Shown piece after piece: positions 24,521 through 34,468 of a stretch of 62,828 nt of DNA; within the stretch, counting starts at the first letter, position 1; each line of letters opens with the position of its first letter. The translations under genes and the position numbers were made by a program. The DNA is taken from NCBI GenBank assembly GCA_020053305.1, contig JAGVNJ010000021.1:1-62828 (forward strand), written 5' to 3'. The notes beneath the pieces are model-generated. The model had not been told where the DNA came from. It saw only the letters and a list, made by a program, of their open reading frames with translations, and searched no databases. Source of the stretch: Candidatus Edwardsiibacteriota bacterium. GTDB taxonomy: Bacteria; Edwardsbacteria; AC1; EtOH8.

Positions 24521-27500
24521 CTTATCACCGCCGCTTTCAATATCTGATATTGGGTATCGTTAGTGGATACAGCCTCCAGCCGGATCAAGTAGACCCCGAA
24601 GGCTAGGTTGCCAAGTTGCCACAATATTTCGTTCTCTGTTCCGGCAAATCCCGGCTGACTGAAATCCTGGACCAGATCGCCGGCCAGGTTGAAAACTTTG
24701 ATATTTACGGCAGCCTGGCTATTCAGAGAAAATCTTATCTTGGCAGAGTTCCCCCTGGCCGGATTGGGATACACATAAGCGTTGGCCAGCAATTTATCGC
24801 CAGCTTTAACGGGATGCTGGGATAGATCCCAATTCAGGTACCCGGAGTTGGCCTGGTCGTTATGGAACCCGGTCCAGTGGCTGGTCCGTGAAGAGAAAGC
24901 CGACGGCAGGCTCCAGGCATACAATCTTCCGTCATCGCAGCCGATGGCCAGTTCGGTATTTATTGAATCCCCGTCAAGATCGAACGCCAACGGCGTGGAA
25001 TAGGTGCGTCCGCCGATGGTCAAAGGAAACCCGGCCGCGTCGCTGCCGTCATTATTGAAGGCCATCAAGGAATTGTCCGGGGAGCCGATCACGATCTCCG
25101 GCAGGCGGTCCCCGTCCACATCGGCCATTATGGGAGAGGACTGCACCAGCTGAGACGCCGAAACAACCACCGGGAATCCCTCCACCAGGGTGCCGTTATA
25201 GTTGTAGACATGAAGTTTATTGTTGATCGCCACCGCCAGTTCCAAATACCCATCCCCGTCAATATCACCCAGGGCCGGAGAAGAAATAATGGTGTATTTC
25301 AATCCGGTGAAATCTATCGGCCAACCCTTTAACATCCTGCCTGCCCGATTGACAACGTAGATGCCTTTGTTGGTGCAGCAGACGATATCAGGATTCCCGT
25401 CCCGGTCGATATCGCCTACCGCCGGCGAGGAGCTGACCACATCGGCCCATGGCTGCAAAGCCGGAAACCCCGCCACCAATTCGCCGTTCCCCTTGAAGGC
25501 AAATATCCGGCTGTCGCCGGAAAGAACGATAATCTCCTTGCCCGACGACGTGATATCTAATTCGGCCAAAGCCGGGGTGGAACGGGTCTCCATAGCCAGA
25601 TCTTGGGGAAATCCTGCCAAGACATTTCCCTGATGATCCCAGATATGAAGTTTCATATCCTCGCCGGCCGCTATCACCTCCAAGGTATCATCGCCGTTGA
25701 CATCGCCCAATGCCACCGAGGAATATATTGGTGCAGAAACACTGACCGGAAATCCCGGAATCGGCGTGGCGTGATAAACCACATAGGGATTTCCTTTGTC
25801 CGATAGCACCGTATCCGGCTGGGGGATCAGGCTGAACCCGGATACCTGCCCCTCGGTCATGGAGTAAGACGAGGAGATGAACACCTCCGGCACCCCGTCC
25901 AGATTTATATCCGCCACCGCCGGCGAGGAGTACACATAACTGCCTTCCTTTACCCGGGCAATCTCCGCCCGGATCCTTACTGTATCGTATCCGGCCAGCA
26001 CGGTGTCGCGTTCCTGATTGAACAGTCCTGAACCGTCAGCCTTCCAGGCATACAATCTGCCCAACACTCCGGCGGCCAGCACCGCCTTATAGGACGAATC
26101 GGTGCCCGGATACATTGTTACATAATTGACGCTGTTCCAGTCCACTGTGTCCCCCAGCACTGCCGGGAAGCCAGGCACCGACCAGCCCACCTTCACCCGG
26201 GCTTTCATGGTGTCGCCCGGAAGCGAGATGTTGTATATTGATATATGGGTGGAGGAGCCGTCGTTGGCCAGGGTGGCCGGGTTGCTGGCGTCATCCAGCC
26301 GGTCGTTGTTGCCCCTGAAATAGGCATCGTAGGGGCTGGCGATGGTAGAATACGGCGAGCTGACCCAGTGCCGCAGGTCCTGGATGTGGTCGGCCTCCAG
26401 CATAAAGATGGCCTTGACATTGCCGGTCATCAGGCTGTTATCCTCCCAGCGTTGCCGGATCAGATTCTCGTCCACATGATATACCAGCAGGCCCCCTTTG
26501 TTCAGGTCGAAAGGCAATGACATATCGTAATCGTCCACCTTCACCAGCACCCCGTTGCGCCAAACTCTGACAGCACTGCTGTCCGATCCGTAGCCGTATA
26601 TCGAATCTTGATAAATTACCTGATCATTGGGGTTGGCCCAGGCTCGGCGGTTCTCGATCAGGTAGTATTCGTGCGAATTGATCGGTATCTTGACGATGGC
26701 CTTGGGATCCTTGGCCACCCAGGCAAAGGCCTGCTCGATGTCGTCGCCCGGCTTGAGTTCGATGGGCTCGGCCCAGCCCAGAAACACCTTGCACCAGGCC
26801 GAAAGATGCGGCGGGACATAGGCGTTCATGTTGAATGAGCCCCAGGACATCAGTTCCCACTCCCCCAGCCCGGCCGACTCGTAGCTGTAATCGTACAGGT
26901 CGGGCAGGCCCAGCTGGTGGCCGAACTCGTGGGCGTACTCTCCCTGCGAGCCCAGCACCATGCCGTCCTGGCTCTGGGTGGCGGCGACCAATATGCCGTC
27001 GGGGATGGTGTCGGCCCCGGCATTGGCGATCAGCGGCTGGTCGCCCAGGGATATGAACACCGAGGGGATGTCGGCCCCCCAGGGATCGGTCTGCCAGCAG
27101 GAGCCGGCATGAATGATCAGAAATGATTGGTAATCACGGAAGGATATGTTCAGCGGGTCGTTATCGGCCGCGGCGATGGCGTCCCGGAACAGGAAATACA
27201 GCCCGGCTCCCCAGTTATCCCAGTTGTTATAATAGTCGCTGTAAAAGGACATCTGGTGCGGCAGGGTATAGGCGGCGGTATCGCCCTTGGGAAACTGTTC
27301 GAACTCTATATGGAGCTTCCCGTAGGAGACCGCCCAGTAGTAATTGCGCAGGGCCAGCATCTGATTATGGATATAGGTGCTGTTATGGGGCGGCTCATAA
27401 TACAGGTTGTGCCCCTGAGCCGGGTCATTGTTGGTGTAGATCGGCTCTCCGTTGCCGGCATAGTCGAAATGCCCGCTGCCGGTGGTGTTGATGTCGTTGT

Positions 27501-27777
27501 CCAGCTGGAACTGGGCCTTGATCACCAGCACTTTTATGGTGTCCGGGGCGGAGGCCTTGGCGCCTTTTTTTATCTTGGCATCCCGGATCCCGCCCAGGAT
27601 ATTGCGGGTGGAAACGGCATCCCGGTAGCCCCTGGGCTGTTGTTTGATCTGTTCGGCGATAGGCATGGAGCTTTTCCAGGTCGCCTTCAGATTTTTCAGA
27701 TCATCGCCATGCAGGTTGGCGGCAAGCAATGCCGAGACGACAGCCAGCCCGAGCAGGTTATTTAGTGATACCCTCAA
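24517..27777 (-). CDS. Secreted M6-family metalloprotease with FG-GAP repeats and sorting-type tail
   Basis: A secreted zinc protease of 1086 residues from a TTG start at 27777 (AGGAG seven bases ahead) with signal peptide LLGLAVVSALLAANLHG. The catalytic domain has HEFGHQLGLPDLYDY (about residues 280-295), the M6 HExxHxxGxxD zinc motif, with a Met-turn-like ELMSWGSFN after it. From about 600 to 960 there are FG-GAP/VCBS propeller repeats with Asp-rich loops (DINLDGVPE, DVNGDDTLE, DIDRDGNPD, DIDGDGYLE, DVDGDRLPE). The C-terminal 85 residues, from YVYPNPARGN to GVYLIRLE, resemble type IX secretion (type A) sorting domains. It follows the PorV-like gene by 37 bp and overlaps the DUF5683-like gene, so it is a likely cargo of the neighbouring system. 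Confidence 0.88.
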   Translation of the reverse strand: MRVSLNNLLGLAVVSALLAANLHGDDLKNLKATWKSSMPIAEQIKQQPRGYRDAVSTRNILGGIRDAKIKKGAKASAPDTIKVLVIKAQFQLDNDINTTGSGHFDYAGNGEPIYTNNDPAQGHNLYYEPPHNSTYIHNQMLALRNYYWAVSYGKLHIEFEQFPKGDTAAYTLPHQMSFYSDYYNNWDNWGAGLYFLFRDAIAAADNDPLNISFRDYQSFLIIHAGSCWQTDPWGADIPSVFISLGDQPLIANAGADTIPDGILVAATQSQDGMVLGSQGEYAHEFGHQLGLPDLYDYSYESAGLGEWELMSWGSFNMNAYVPPHLSAWCKVFLGWAEPIELKPGDDIEQAFAWVAKDPKAIVKIPINSHEYYLIENRRAWANPNDQVIYQDSIYGYGSDSSAVRVWRNGVLVKVDDYDMSLPFDLNKGGLLVYHVDENLIRQRWEDNSLMTGNVKAIFMLEADHIQDLRHWVSSPYSTIASPYDAYFRGNNDRLDDASNPATLANDGSSTHISIYNISLPGDTMKARVKVGWSVPGFPAVLGDTVDWNSVNYVTMYPGTDSSYKAVLAAGVLGRLYAWKADGSGLFNQERDTVLAGYDTVRIRAEIARVKEGSYVYSSPAVADINLDGVPEVFISSSYSMTEGQVSGFSLIPQPDTVLSDKGNPYVVYHATPIPGFPVSVSAPIYSSVALGDVNGDDTLEVIAAGEDMKLHIWDHQGNVLAGFPQDLAMETRSTPALAELDITSSGKEIIVLSGDSRIFAFKGNGELVAGFPALQPWADVVSSSPAVGDIDRDGNPDIVCCTNKGIYVVNRAGRMLKGWPIDFTGLKYTIISSPALGDIDGDGYLELAVAINNKLHVYNYNGTLVEGFPVVVSASQLVQSSPIMADVDGDRLPEIVIGSPDNSLMAFNNDGSDAAGFPLTIGGRTYSTPLAFDLDGDSINTELAIGCDDGRLYAWSLPSAFSSRTSHWTGFHNDQANSGYLNWDLSQHPVKAGDKLLANAYVYPNPARGNSAKIRFSLNSQAAVNIKVFNLAGDLVQDFSQPGFAGTENEILWQLGNLAFGVYLIRLEAVSTNDTQYQILKAAVIR

Positions 27778-27814
27778 GATATGTCTCCTGATTCATTATT
27801 CGTTCGAATGGCTG

Positions 27815-30289
27815 TTAAAACTCCGCTGACAGCGAGAATTTTTTATTGAAGTTCTGCAGATCGCCGCCCGGCTCCATGGCAAAATCAAATTGTATCTTGC
27901 GGAATCCCACCCCGGCGCCGTAGGTGGGGCCTTTGATAGAGCCGACCTCGTCCAGCACATATCCGGCCCTTAGTGCCAGGCTGGCCGGGCCCAGGTACCA
28001 GTATTCCATCCCCAGGTGGTGCACCACATCCTGAAGCTCCTCCCTCCAGGGGCGGTCGGGGGAAAGGTCAACGATTGTCTTGGTAAAATCCCAGGCGGCG
28101 GTCAGTTTGGAGTACTTGCCGTCCAGGATGTCGTAGGCGGTGCCGACCCTGACGTTACGGGACAAGGGGTCGGCCTCCTGGGCGTCGATATAGGTAAGCT
28201 TGGGACCGATGTTCTGGACATTCAGGCCTAGGGCCAGACCGTCAAACGGCCCGCGATAAAGCAGTCCCAGATCCACCGCCCAGGTGGTGGCGATTCCCTT
28301 CCCCTCCTCGCCCGGAGCCCCAAAGGGAGCCAGATGCGAGTAGATCAGCTTCAGGTTGATCCCGCCGGCCAGGTTGCTGTATATCTTGTTGGCGTAGGAC
28401 AGGGATGGCGAAAACTCGTAGCTGGAGAAGGTGCCCAGCACCTTCTCGTCATTGTCAATGCGCTGGTTGGTGCCCATGGAAATAAAGACCACATTTCCGC
28501 CGAAAACCCCCCAGTCCTTCACCGGCTGGGCATAGGCAATGAACTCATAGTACATGTCGCCCACATCGCCCCAGATATCGGAAAGCCACGGCGAGTGCAT
28601 CATGGTGGCGTAATGCGGAGTGGGTTCTATTTTTCTTTTCAGGGCGCCGGGCATGGCCGATTCCAGAAGCTTCCGGTTCAATGCGGTAAGGTCTTCTATG
28701 CCCAGGTAATCTATCCCCTCCTGGATGTAGCCTATGGCCGCCGGGTCAAGATTTTCGTTTTTGAAATGTTCGGCTCTATACAAAGCCCGGTTGGCCAGCA
28801 ACTGGTTCAACCCTCCCAGCAACGATTCCTTGTCCTCCCGGCTGACAGCCTTGTTGGTCCGGTATTTGTCGCAAATGGCCTTAAATTCCGGAGCCAGCAG
28901 GCTCCGGACGTGCATCTGGACCGAGGCCAGTATTTTTTTCCGGTAGCTGGCCAGATCGGATGGAAACAAGCTTTCCATGGCCTCCCGTTTTGCCTTAAGG
29001 GCCGGCAGGTTATCCTTCTGGCCGGCCTCGCCGGTTTCATAGCCGTTGATAACCGAGTTCAGGAATTCAAGGACGCCGGCCTCCTCCTCCGGGGTCATAG
29101 CCGCCTGGCCTTGGTATCCCTTCAGCGATTCCCAGCCCGGCTGGTTTATTTTATCCAGAAAATACAACGAGAGAGAATCTTTTTTAACCCTGTCCTCGTA
29201 GGGTTTTATTTCGGAAGGCAGATAGGCCTCGCACAAGAACCGGTTCAATTTCAGGCCGTTTTGCTGACCGATCTTTTGAAAATCCACCGCCAGCCGGATA
29301 TACCGGGGATAGGCAGCCTCCAGCAGCTGGATATTCAGCAGCGCCAGCTCTCCGCCTTTGGGGTTCAGGGACAACCGGCCTTTGACTTCCTCCGGCAGTT
29401 CCACCCCGGAGAAGCGGCTGGCCTGATAGAGCCGACCTTTTAATATCTTATTAAATTCTACCGCCAGGACAAGGGCGGCCGAATCGGATGTCGGCCCCCT
29501 TTTAAGGGCAGCCTTGCTGGATAGTGAAAATCTGCCCCACAGATGTCGGGACAGGGGATCATCGGCCGCCGCCAGTTTCTGTACCAAGGCTTCAGGGTTT
29601 AATAAATCTCCGGCGGTAAATTCTTTGATGTCCCGGTCGTATTTGCCGTTTTGTACGATGGCCTTGGCCGATGGCGGCATTTCAATGCCGTCCAATGCCG
29701 ACTGACGGCAGATGGCGGAGCCCGCCGACAGCTCCCGGTTGATGCTGTGCAATACCGTCCATTTATCCTGCAGGGTCATCAGGCTGTCGGTGCTGGAGAT
29801 AACGGCCCGGGCGGTGCTGTCCAGCCATCCGGACATCAGCCGGTAAGCCCGGCTATCCTTGGTGGAATCAACCAGCAATTCGCGGAACTTGTTCCAATCC
29901 GAAATGTCCGCCACGGTCAGCAGGGGCGACTGCCTGGCCTGCAGGATGACGGAAGCGGGATCCAGCAGATCCTGCTGCTGGAACAGATAGAATGCGTCCT
30001 TGTCCTGCAGGTTGGACACTAAAATCGCCCAATCCTTGATGTCGTCCTCCTGGAAATACTGGACCACGTCCGGCATCAAAAAGGCCAGCCCGGCCGGGTT
30101 GAAATAGGTGGCGGTGGCGTCATCGGAGATGGCGGCGAAGGCGCTGCCCATGCCGCTGGGCCTGGCCCCGGGACGGATCAAAAGGAAGATGGCGCCGCCC
30201 TCGGAGATGGCGTAAGCCGTGCCGGATGCCGACGCGATGAACATCGCGGTCAACAGCATGATGATCCTGGTTGGTCTTTTAAACAGCAT
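27815..30289 (-). CDS. PorV/PorQ-like outer membrane protein with large helical insertion
   Basis: An 824-residue outer-membrane protein. After the signal peptide (IIMLLTAMFIASASGTAYA) it shows GARPSGMGSAFAAISDDATATYFNPAGLAFL in two adjacent pieces, the signature start of PorV/PorQ-family barrels. In P. gingivalis PorV works with PorU in type IX secretion. The barrel continues only near residue 550, with HYATMMHSPWLSDIWGDV, and runs to the C-terminal FNKKFSLSAEF. In between (about 75-545) lies a mostly helical, charged stretch I do not recognise. Typical family members are roughly 350-400 residues long, so this is about twice that size. It is 33 bp after the PorU-like gene and 37 bp before the M6 protease. 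Confidence 0.82.
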   Translation of the reverse strand: MLFKRPTRIIMLLTAMFIASASGTAYAISEGGAIFLLIRPGARPSGMGSAFAAISDDATATYFNPAGLAFLMPDVVQYFQEDDIKDWAILVSNLQDKDAFYLFQQQDLLDPASVILQARQSPLLTVADISDWNKFRELLVDSTKDSRAYRLMSGWLDSTARAVISSTDSLMTLQDKWTVLHSINRELSAGSAICRQSALDGIEMPPSAKAIVQNGKYDRDIKEFTAGDLLNPEALVQKLAAADDPLSRHLWGRFSLSSKAALKRGPTSDSAALVLAVEFNKILKGRLYQASRFSGVELPEEVKGRLSLNPKGGELALLNIQLLEAAYPRYIRLAVDFQKIGQQNGLKLNRFLCEAYLPSEIKPYEDRVKKDSLSLYFLDKINQPGWESLKGYQGQAAMTPEEEAGVLEFLNSVINGYETGEAGQKDNLPALKAKREAMESLFPSDLASYRKKILASVQMHVRSLLAPEFKAICDKYRTNKAVSREDKESLLGGLNQLLANRALYRAEHFKNENLDPAAIGYIQEGIDYLGIEDLTALNRKLLESAMPGALKRKIEPTPHYATMMHSPWLSDIWGDVGDMYYEFIAYAQPVKDWGVFGGNVVFISMGTNQRIDNDEKVLGTFSSYEFSPSLSYANKIYSNLAGGINLKLIYSHLAPFGAPGEEGKGIATTWAVDLGLLYRGPFDGLALGLNVQNIGPKLTYIDAQEADPLSRNVRVGTAYDILDGKYSKLTAAWDFTKTIVDLSPDRPWREELQDVVHHLGMEYWYLGPASLALRAGYVLDEVGSIKGPTYGAGVGFRKIQFDFAMEPGGDLQNFNKKFSLSAEF

Positions 30290-30322
30290 TGAATAAACTC
30301 CCCTAAAAATTTTTATCTTGTT

Positions 30323-33300
30323 CTATTGACGCATTATCACTAATTTCCCGAACCCCGAGTTTTCCAGGCCGCCCTCCCGGGCGGTTACTTTATAGAGATA
30401 GGCCCCGTTGGCCGGGATGCTTCCCCTGTCATCCCTTCCGTTCCAATGTATCTGATTGTATCCGGCGTTCAGGCTGTTGGCGGGGATCTCCCGGATCAGG
30501 TTCCCGGCCACGGTGAATATTCTGATGGTCACATCCCCCGGCTGGGAAAGCATGAAGGTGAAATAGGTTTCATCCTTTAGAGGATTGGGGAAATTGTAGA
30601 TCAAGGATACCTTCAGGTCGGTCTCAATGTTGACCGCATTTTCCCACAGCCCTTTCCTCAGCCTGGTATCATAGGCTTCCACCCTGATGGTATATTTGCC
30701 GCTGGAGGTAAAATTATAGGCGTACTCCGCCGCGCCGGATGTCAGGGTGTCGTTGGAAAGGCTGTAGATAAAATCCTTGGCGATATCGGCCGAGACCAGC
30801 TGTTTCCCGTCTTTTATAATGGTGAATTTTATCTCGCCGTATTTGGAGACGCCGGGGGCGATGTTGATGCCGCTCTGGTCCGATATCTCCACCCGGAACT
30901 TGGACTGGCTGGGCAGGTAATCGTCCTGCTTTAGGGCCAACCCCCCGGCGTATACGGTTATCTTCGGCGCGGATGTATCCTGATAGGTGGTGTCAGGATT
31001 CGGGTCTACCCCGCCTATCCAGATGGTGTCGGGTGTAACCCCGGCGGCATCAGTTGATGAATTCCAGGCATAGGCCCGGACCTTGGCCCCCGGTACCGGA
31101 CCGGTATGGAGTTGGTCGGGTATATTGACGATCATTTGAAAGCTGTCATTGGCCACCGGAAACTCCCCTCGAAAAATGATATTCCCGGGAAGCAGGTAAC
31201 CGTTGCTATTGTCGGGGATATCCCTCAGTTCCAGCATCACCCTGCCAGTGAAAACACTGGAGGTTTTCACAATTCCATTGATATTGTAACGGCCTTGATT
31301 ATAAAGCGTGTCTGAACTGACGGTGATTTCAATGGGGTTCTGGGGCTGGCTGAACCTGATCCCCGGATCGCCCAGCAGTGTATAACACTGGTTATATTTG
31401 GCGGCTCTGTCGATAATAGTATCGTTACGAACATTACTTTTTAATTTTGCCAGCAATACAGATCTTCCCATATCAAACGATGAATCATATAACGCAGAAT
31501 ACAGATTTTTATTTAAACTCAGATTTAAGTCACTGTAACTCTCGCGGGTACTTCCAAAGGAAGCTATGGCGCCGCCGGAAGCTTTGGTGACCACTAAGGA
31601 ATTGATACATTTGTAATACGGATTATCAAAACGTGACACACCGCAGGAAGCTGTTATCACTAATGGCAGGCGGCTGCTATTGGACAGGTAGGGTACATCG
31701 GTGTCGCGGAAATACCATTCTTTGCCCCAGGTCCACCAGGCTCCATGACCTACAAAGTTTACGATGCCAGCTCCCTCGTTCCATTTTTTTATCACATCAG
31801 CTCTAGCGGCTGGTTTATAATCTCCTACCAGAGGATAGCTACTGCCATATACCTTATTTGCATTATATACTTTTGGTAAACGACGATACAGATCTTCCGT
31901 ATCGTTCAAATCACCATCATCCGCCACCATTATCGCTTGCGTTCGCCAGGGGGAAAAAGTATTTGGCGAATCGTAATTAATTGTTTTGTTCACCACCGCC
32001 CAGGCCTCTTCACTGTTGGCCGCCGGCAGACGAGCGATTGAGAACTGGGGATAAATGCTGGTATCACAATAGGCATACCAGTCATCATAGGAATGCACTT
32101 GATACTCACTCAAGACAAAATTCAAATTATCCTCCTGGTGAATAGGAGCCAGGTTGGTATTGGCGATGGAACGATCAACATGCCGGTAGTCATAATTACC
32201 GTTACCGAAAAGCACGCACCAGACCGGGCTGGTGCCGCCGGAATTTGTATAAATATATTTGAGGAAATTGCGGATGGCCGCCGGATCGCTGAGCCCGAAA
32301 CCGAATTCATTGTATATCCAGGAGAGCTTGACCGCCAGGGCTGGCTGCTGCTCCGGTTTGGTTTTATGATGGTTCAACAGAGCCTGGGCCTGGGGCCATA
32401 ACTGATCGGCTGTAATAACAAGATATTTCACGTCGGCGCATAATTCCCTCAAACGATTTGGCTGGTAGGCTTCCACCCTGTTCGGTTTGAGCCATGATGA
32501 TGCTGCTGACGCAAAATACCTGTTGCCGCTTTTCCAACTATCGTCAAACTGAATATAGGCCGGAAATATCTTTGAGGTCTGCAGGAACACCGGAACCTCC
32601 GGATCGGATATATCCAGCAGCTGGCAGCTATCGGAATTGAATCCGGTCAGATAGAAGCGATTGACAGTTTGACCGGATGAATCAGATCTAAATTTCAACG
32701 CCCCTTTGTATGCCTGGTATTTGCGAGAGGATATTAATTCCACCCAGTTGAAATATATGGCATCAGTAGTATCTGCGTTTTCCTTCAACAGGGTGATGGT
32801 CAAAGTGTTATTTCCATCCCGCAGATTAACGATGTTCACTGAATCGATCTTCTCTTTGACTGTTATTGGCTCACTGCCATTATCCGGCGGCCCCGGACTG
32901 CCAGTCCAAGAAAAGTCCTTTGACGGCGATCCGTTCAAACCCCAAACCACATGATGCTTGGAATCAAGCCCTGCCCTGAGAGATATCCGCAATTTCCCAT
33001 TTGCGTCGGAAACACCGGGGATGGCCAGGTCATACGAATATGTCCGGCTGTTTTCCGAGGAGGCCCTCCTCATATTGGCCCAGTAATAGAACTCTCCGGA
33101 ATTGAAGGGATTGAATTTATCCTGTTCAAAATGCAGGGTATCGGTAAAAGACTGCAATGGCTGCAGATTTTCCTGACCCGGCTCGCAGTTCCTTACCTGC
33201 ATCCGCCGGCCGTTGTCGCCGCCCCAGGTCAGCCAGTAGCAGTTGGTATCGGTATAAGGATTGAAAAACTGCGGGGTCGTCAATTTTGAATTTTTGTTCC

Positions 33301-34267
33301 AGCCCGACAGATCCTGCCCGTAGAAAATTATATGATCACCTTGGTCAAACCGGCCGTCCTCCTGCCCTTTCACCCAAAGGGCGATCTGTTTCATGGTATC
33401 CGGCACGGCAATATTTCGGTCCTTGGGCAGGGCCGCCGAGCCTCCCGAGAATATCTTGATGGTCCGGGGATCGATGACCGCCGGATCTACTCCGTTGCGC
33501 AGCAGGTAATCATAATCCAGGCGGTAGATGCCCTCCTGGGTTACCTTTACTTTATACCATACGGGATGTCCGTCAAACGGGTCAACCGCTTTTGCTTTGG
33601 AAGTTTTTTCAGAAACCTTCCAATTGCGGCACTGGGGATAATTGACCAGCAGTTTTGAGAACACCGGAACAAAGGCCTGATCCGGCCGGGAATCGTTATC
33701 CCGCCCGGCGATATCCCAGCTGACCTTGACCGTTATTCTTTTGTTCAGCCTTAATACGCCCGCTAAAGGGTCGTATTGGACCGGAGCCACCTTTACTCCG
33801 GCTATATTAAACTGCCGCAGCCTTTCGACTGATACCAGGCTGGCAATTGCCCCGGGCAGCATACCCGCCTTGCCATAGTGTGAAGGATTCTTAACATACC
33901 TGTATGAGCCCAAGCCGGGCTGACCAGATGATGTCAGGACGGGGTTAGGAGCCAAGTTGAAGTCATGGATATCCTCCGATTCCACCGACAAGACCTGCAC
34001 CTTGACCCGGGCTCCTTCCGGAACGCCCAAGCTTAGCGGGTGCTCCAAAGCAGCCGGCGCTCCGGGCTCCCCTGCCGTCTGGCAGCCGGGCAGAAATATG
34101 ATCTGCTCGCCATCGGCATTGGTCTTGAACTCCGGCTGCTCCATGGTGTATTCGACGACGGCGGAGAATGCATCGGCCGAAACCAACCGGGTCTCTGCCC
34201 TAAGCAAACCGCAAGTTGCCATCATTAGGATCAGGATATATGTGAACTTTTTCATCATACTTTTCAT
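30323..34267 (-). CDS. PorU-like C25 (gingipain-family) cysteine peptidase
   Basis: About 1314 residues from an ATG at 34267, with a second candidate at 34258, chosen because a signal peptide follows (KKFTYILILMMATCGLLRA). The catalytic His is in NFVGHGAWW (about residue 839) and the catalytic Cys in TASCGVSRFDNP (about 874). These are the two halves of a C25 active site, in the form seen in PorU, the type IX sortase that removes cargo sorting domains and attaches A-LPS. The C-terminus (NFPNPLKDETYF to GAYLYKVTA, then KLVIMRQ) is a FlgD/type A sorting-like Ig domain, as PorU itself carries. It is the first gene of the envelope cluster. Its leader holds a consensus promoter and competing hairpins. 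Confidence 0.85.
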   Translation of the reverse strand: MKSMMKKFTYILILMMATCGLLRAETRLVSADAFSAVVEYTMEQPEFKTNADGEQIIFLPGCQTAGEPGAPAALEHPLSLGVPEGARVKVQVLSVESEDIHDFNLAPNPVLTSSGQPGLGSYRYVKNPSHYGKAGMLPGAIASLVSVERLRQFNIAGVKVAPVQYDPLAGVLRLNKRITVKVSWDIAGRDNDSRPDQAFVPVFSKLLVNYPQCRNWKVSEKTSKAKAVDPFDGHPVWYKVKVTQEGIYRLDYDYLLRNGVDPAVIDPRTIKIFSGGSAALPKDRNIAVPDTMKQIALWVKGQEDGRFDQGDHIIFYGQDLSGWNKNSKLTTPQFFNPYTDTNCYWLTWGGDNGRRMQVRNCEPGQENLQPLQSFTDTLHFEQDKFNPFNSGEFYYWANMRRASSENSRTYSYDLAIPGVSDANGKLRISLRAGLDSKHHVVWGLNGSPSKDFSWTGSPGPPDNGSEPITVKEKIDSVNIVNLRDGNNTLTITLLKENADTTDAIYFNWVELISSRKYQAYKGALKFRSDSSGQTVNRFYLTGFNSDSCQLLDISDPEVPVFLQTSKIFPAYIQFDDSWKSGNRYFASAASSWLKPNRVEAYQPNRLRELCADVKYLVITADQLWPQAQALLNHHKTKPEQQPALAVKLSWIYNEFGFGLSDPAAIRNFLKYIYTNSGGTSPVWCVLFGNGNYDYRHVDRSIANTNLAPIHQEDNLNFVLSEYQVHSYDDWYAYCDTSIYPQFSIARLPAANSEEAWAVVNKTINYDSPNTFSPWRTQAIMVADDGDLNDTEDLYRRLPKVYNANKVYGSSYPLVGDYKPAARADVIKKWNEGAGIVNFVGHGAWWTWGKEWYFRDTDVPYLSNSSRLPLVITASCGVSRFDNPYYKCINSLVVTKASGGAIASFGSTRESYSDLNLSLNKNLYSALYDSSFDMGRSVLLAKLKSNVRNDTIIDRAAKYNQCYTLLGDPGIRFSQPQNPIEITVSSDTLYNQGRYNINGIVKTSSVFTGRVMLELRDIPDNSNGYLLPGNIIFRGEFPVANDSFQMIVNIPDQLHTGPVPGAKVRAYAWNSSTDAAGVTPDTIWIGGVDPNPDTTYQDTSAPKITVYAGGLALKQDDYLPSQSKFRVEISDQSGINIAPGVSKYGEIKFTIIKDGKQLVSADIAKDFIYSLSNDTLTSGAAEYAYNFTSSGKYTIRVEAYDTRLRKGLWENAVNIETDLKVSLIYNFPNPLKDETYFTFMLSQPGDVTIRIFTVAGNLIREIPANSLNAGYNQIHWNGRDDRGSIPANGAYLYKVTAREGGLENSGFGKLVIMRQ

Positions 34268-34270
34268 AAT

Positions 34271-34333
34271 AATAAAAACCGGTATCCCGTTAAGAGACCC
34301 GGCTTTTGTGGGGTTAACATAATAGTAAAAGCC
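34271..34333 (-). promoter_or_regulatory. Candidate transcription attenuator ahead of the PorU-like gene
   Basis: Minus strand, two exclusive structures. Terminator: AAAAGCCGGGTCTC pairs with GGGAT-A-CCGGTTTTT (14 pairs with G-Us, one bulge, 5-nt loop; plus 34274-34307) and ends in TTTTTATTATT right before the start codon. Antiterminator: GGCTTTT (plus 34327-34333) pairs with the same AAAAGCC (plus 34301-34307), extendable by two pairs. The remaining leader of about 130 nt is AT-rich and has another complementary pair, TGGGGT with ACCCCA. No known riboswitch class was recognised. Confidence 0.5.
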
Positions 34334-34468
34334 AGTGTCGCTTAAATCTTTATATGCCAAAATAGGATATTTATCAATTTAAAATCGACAAACACCCCAA
34401 GCACTAAAAATTTAAACCAGGGTCACTGACTTTAAGATCCTTATAAAAGCTCCGATTAATTTACATTA

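Noticed and set aside
34268-34360. 31-codon N-terminal extension of the PorU-like protein from TTG at 34360
   Set aside because: It covers the attenuator hairpins, precedes the signal peptide and begins at a weak TTG.
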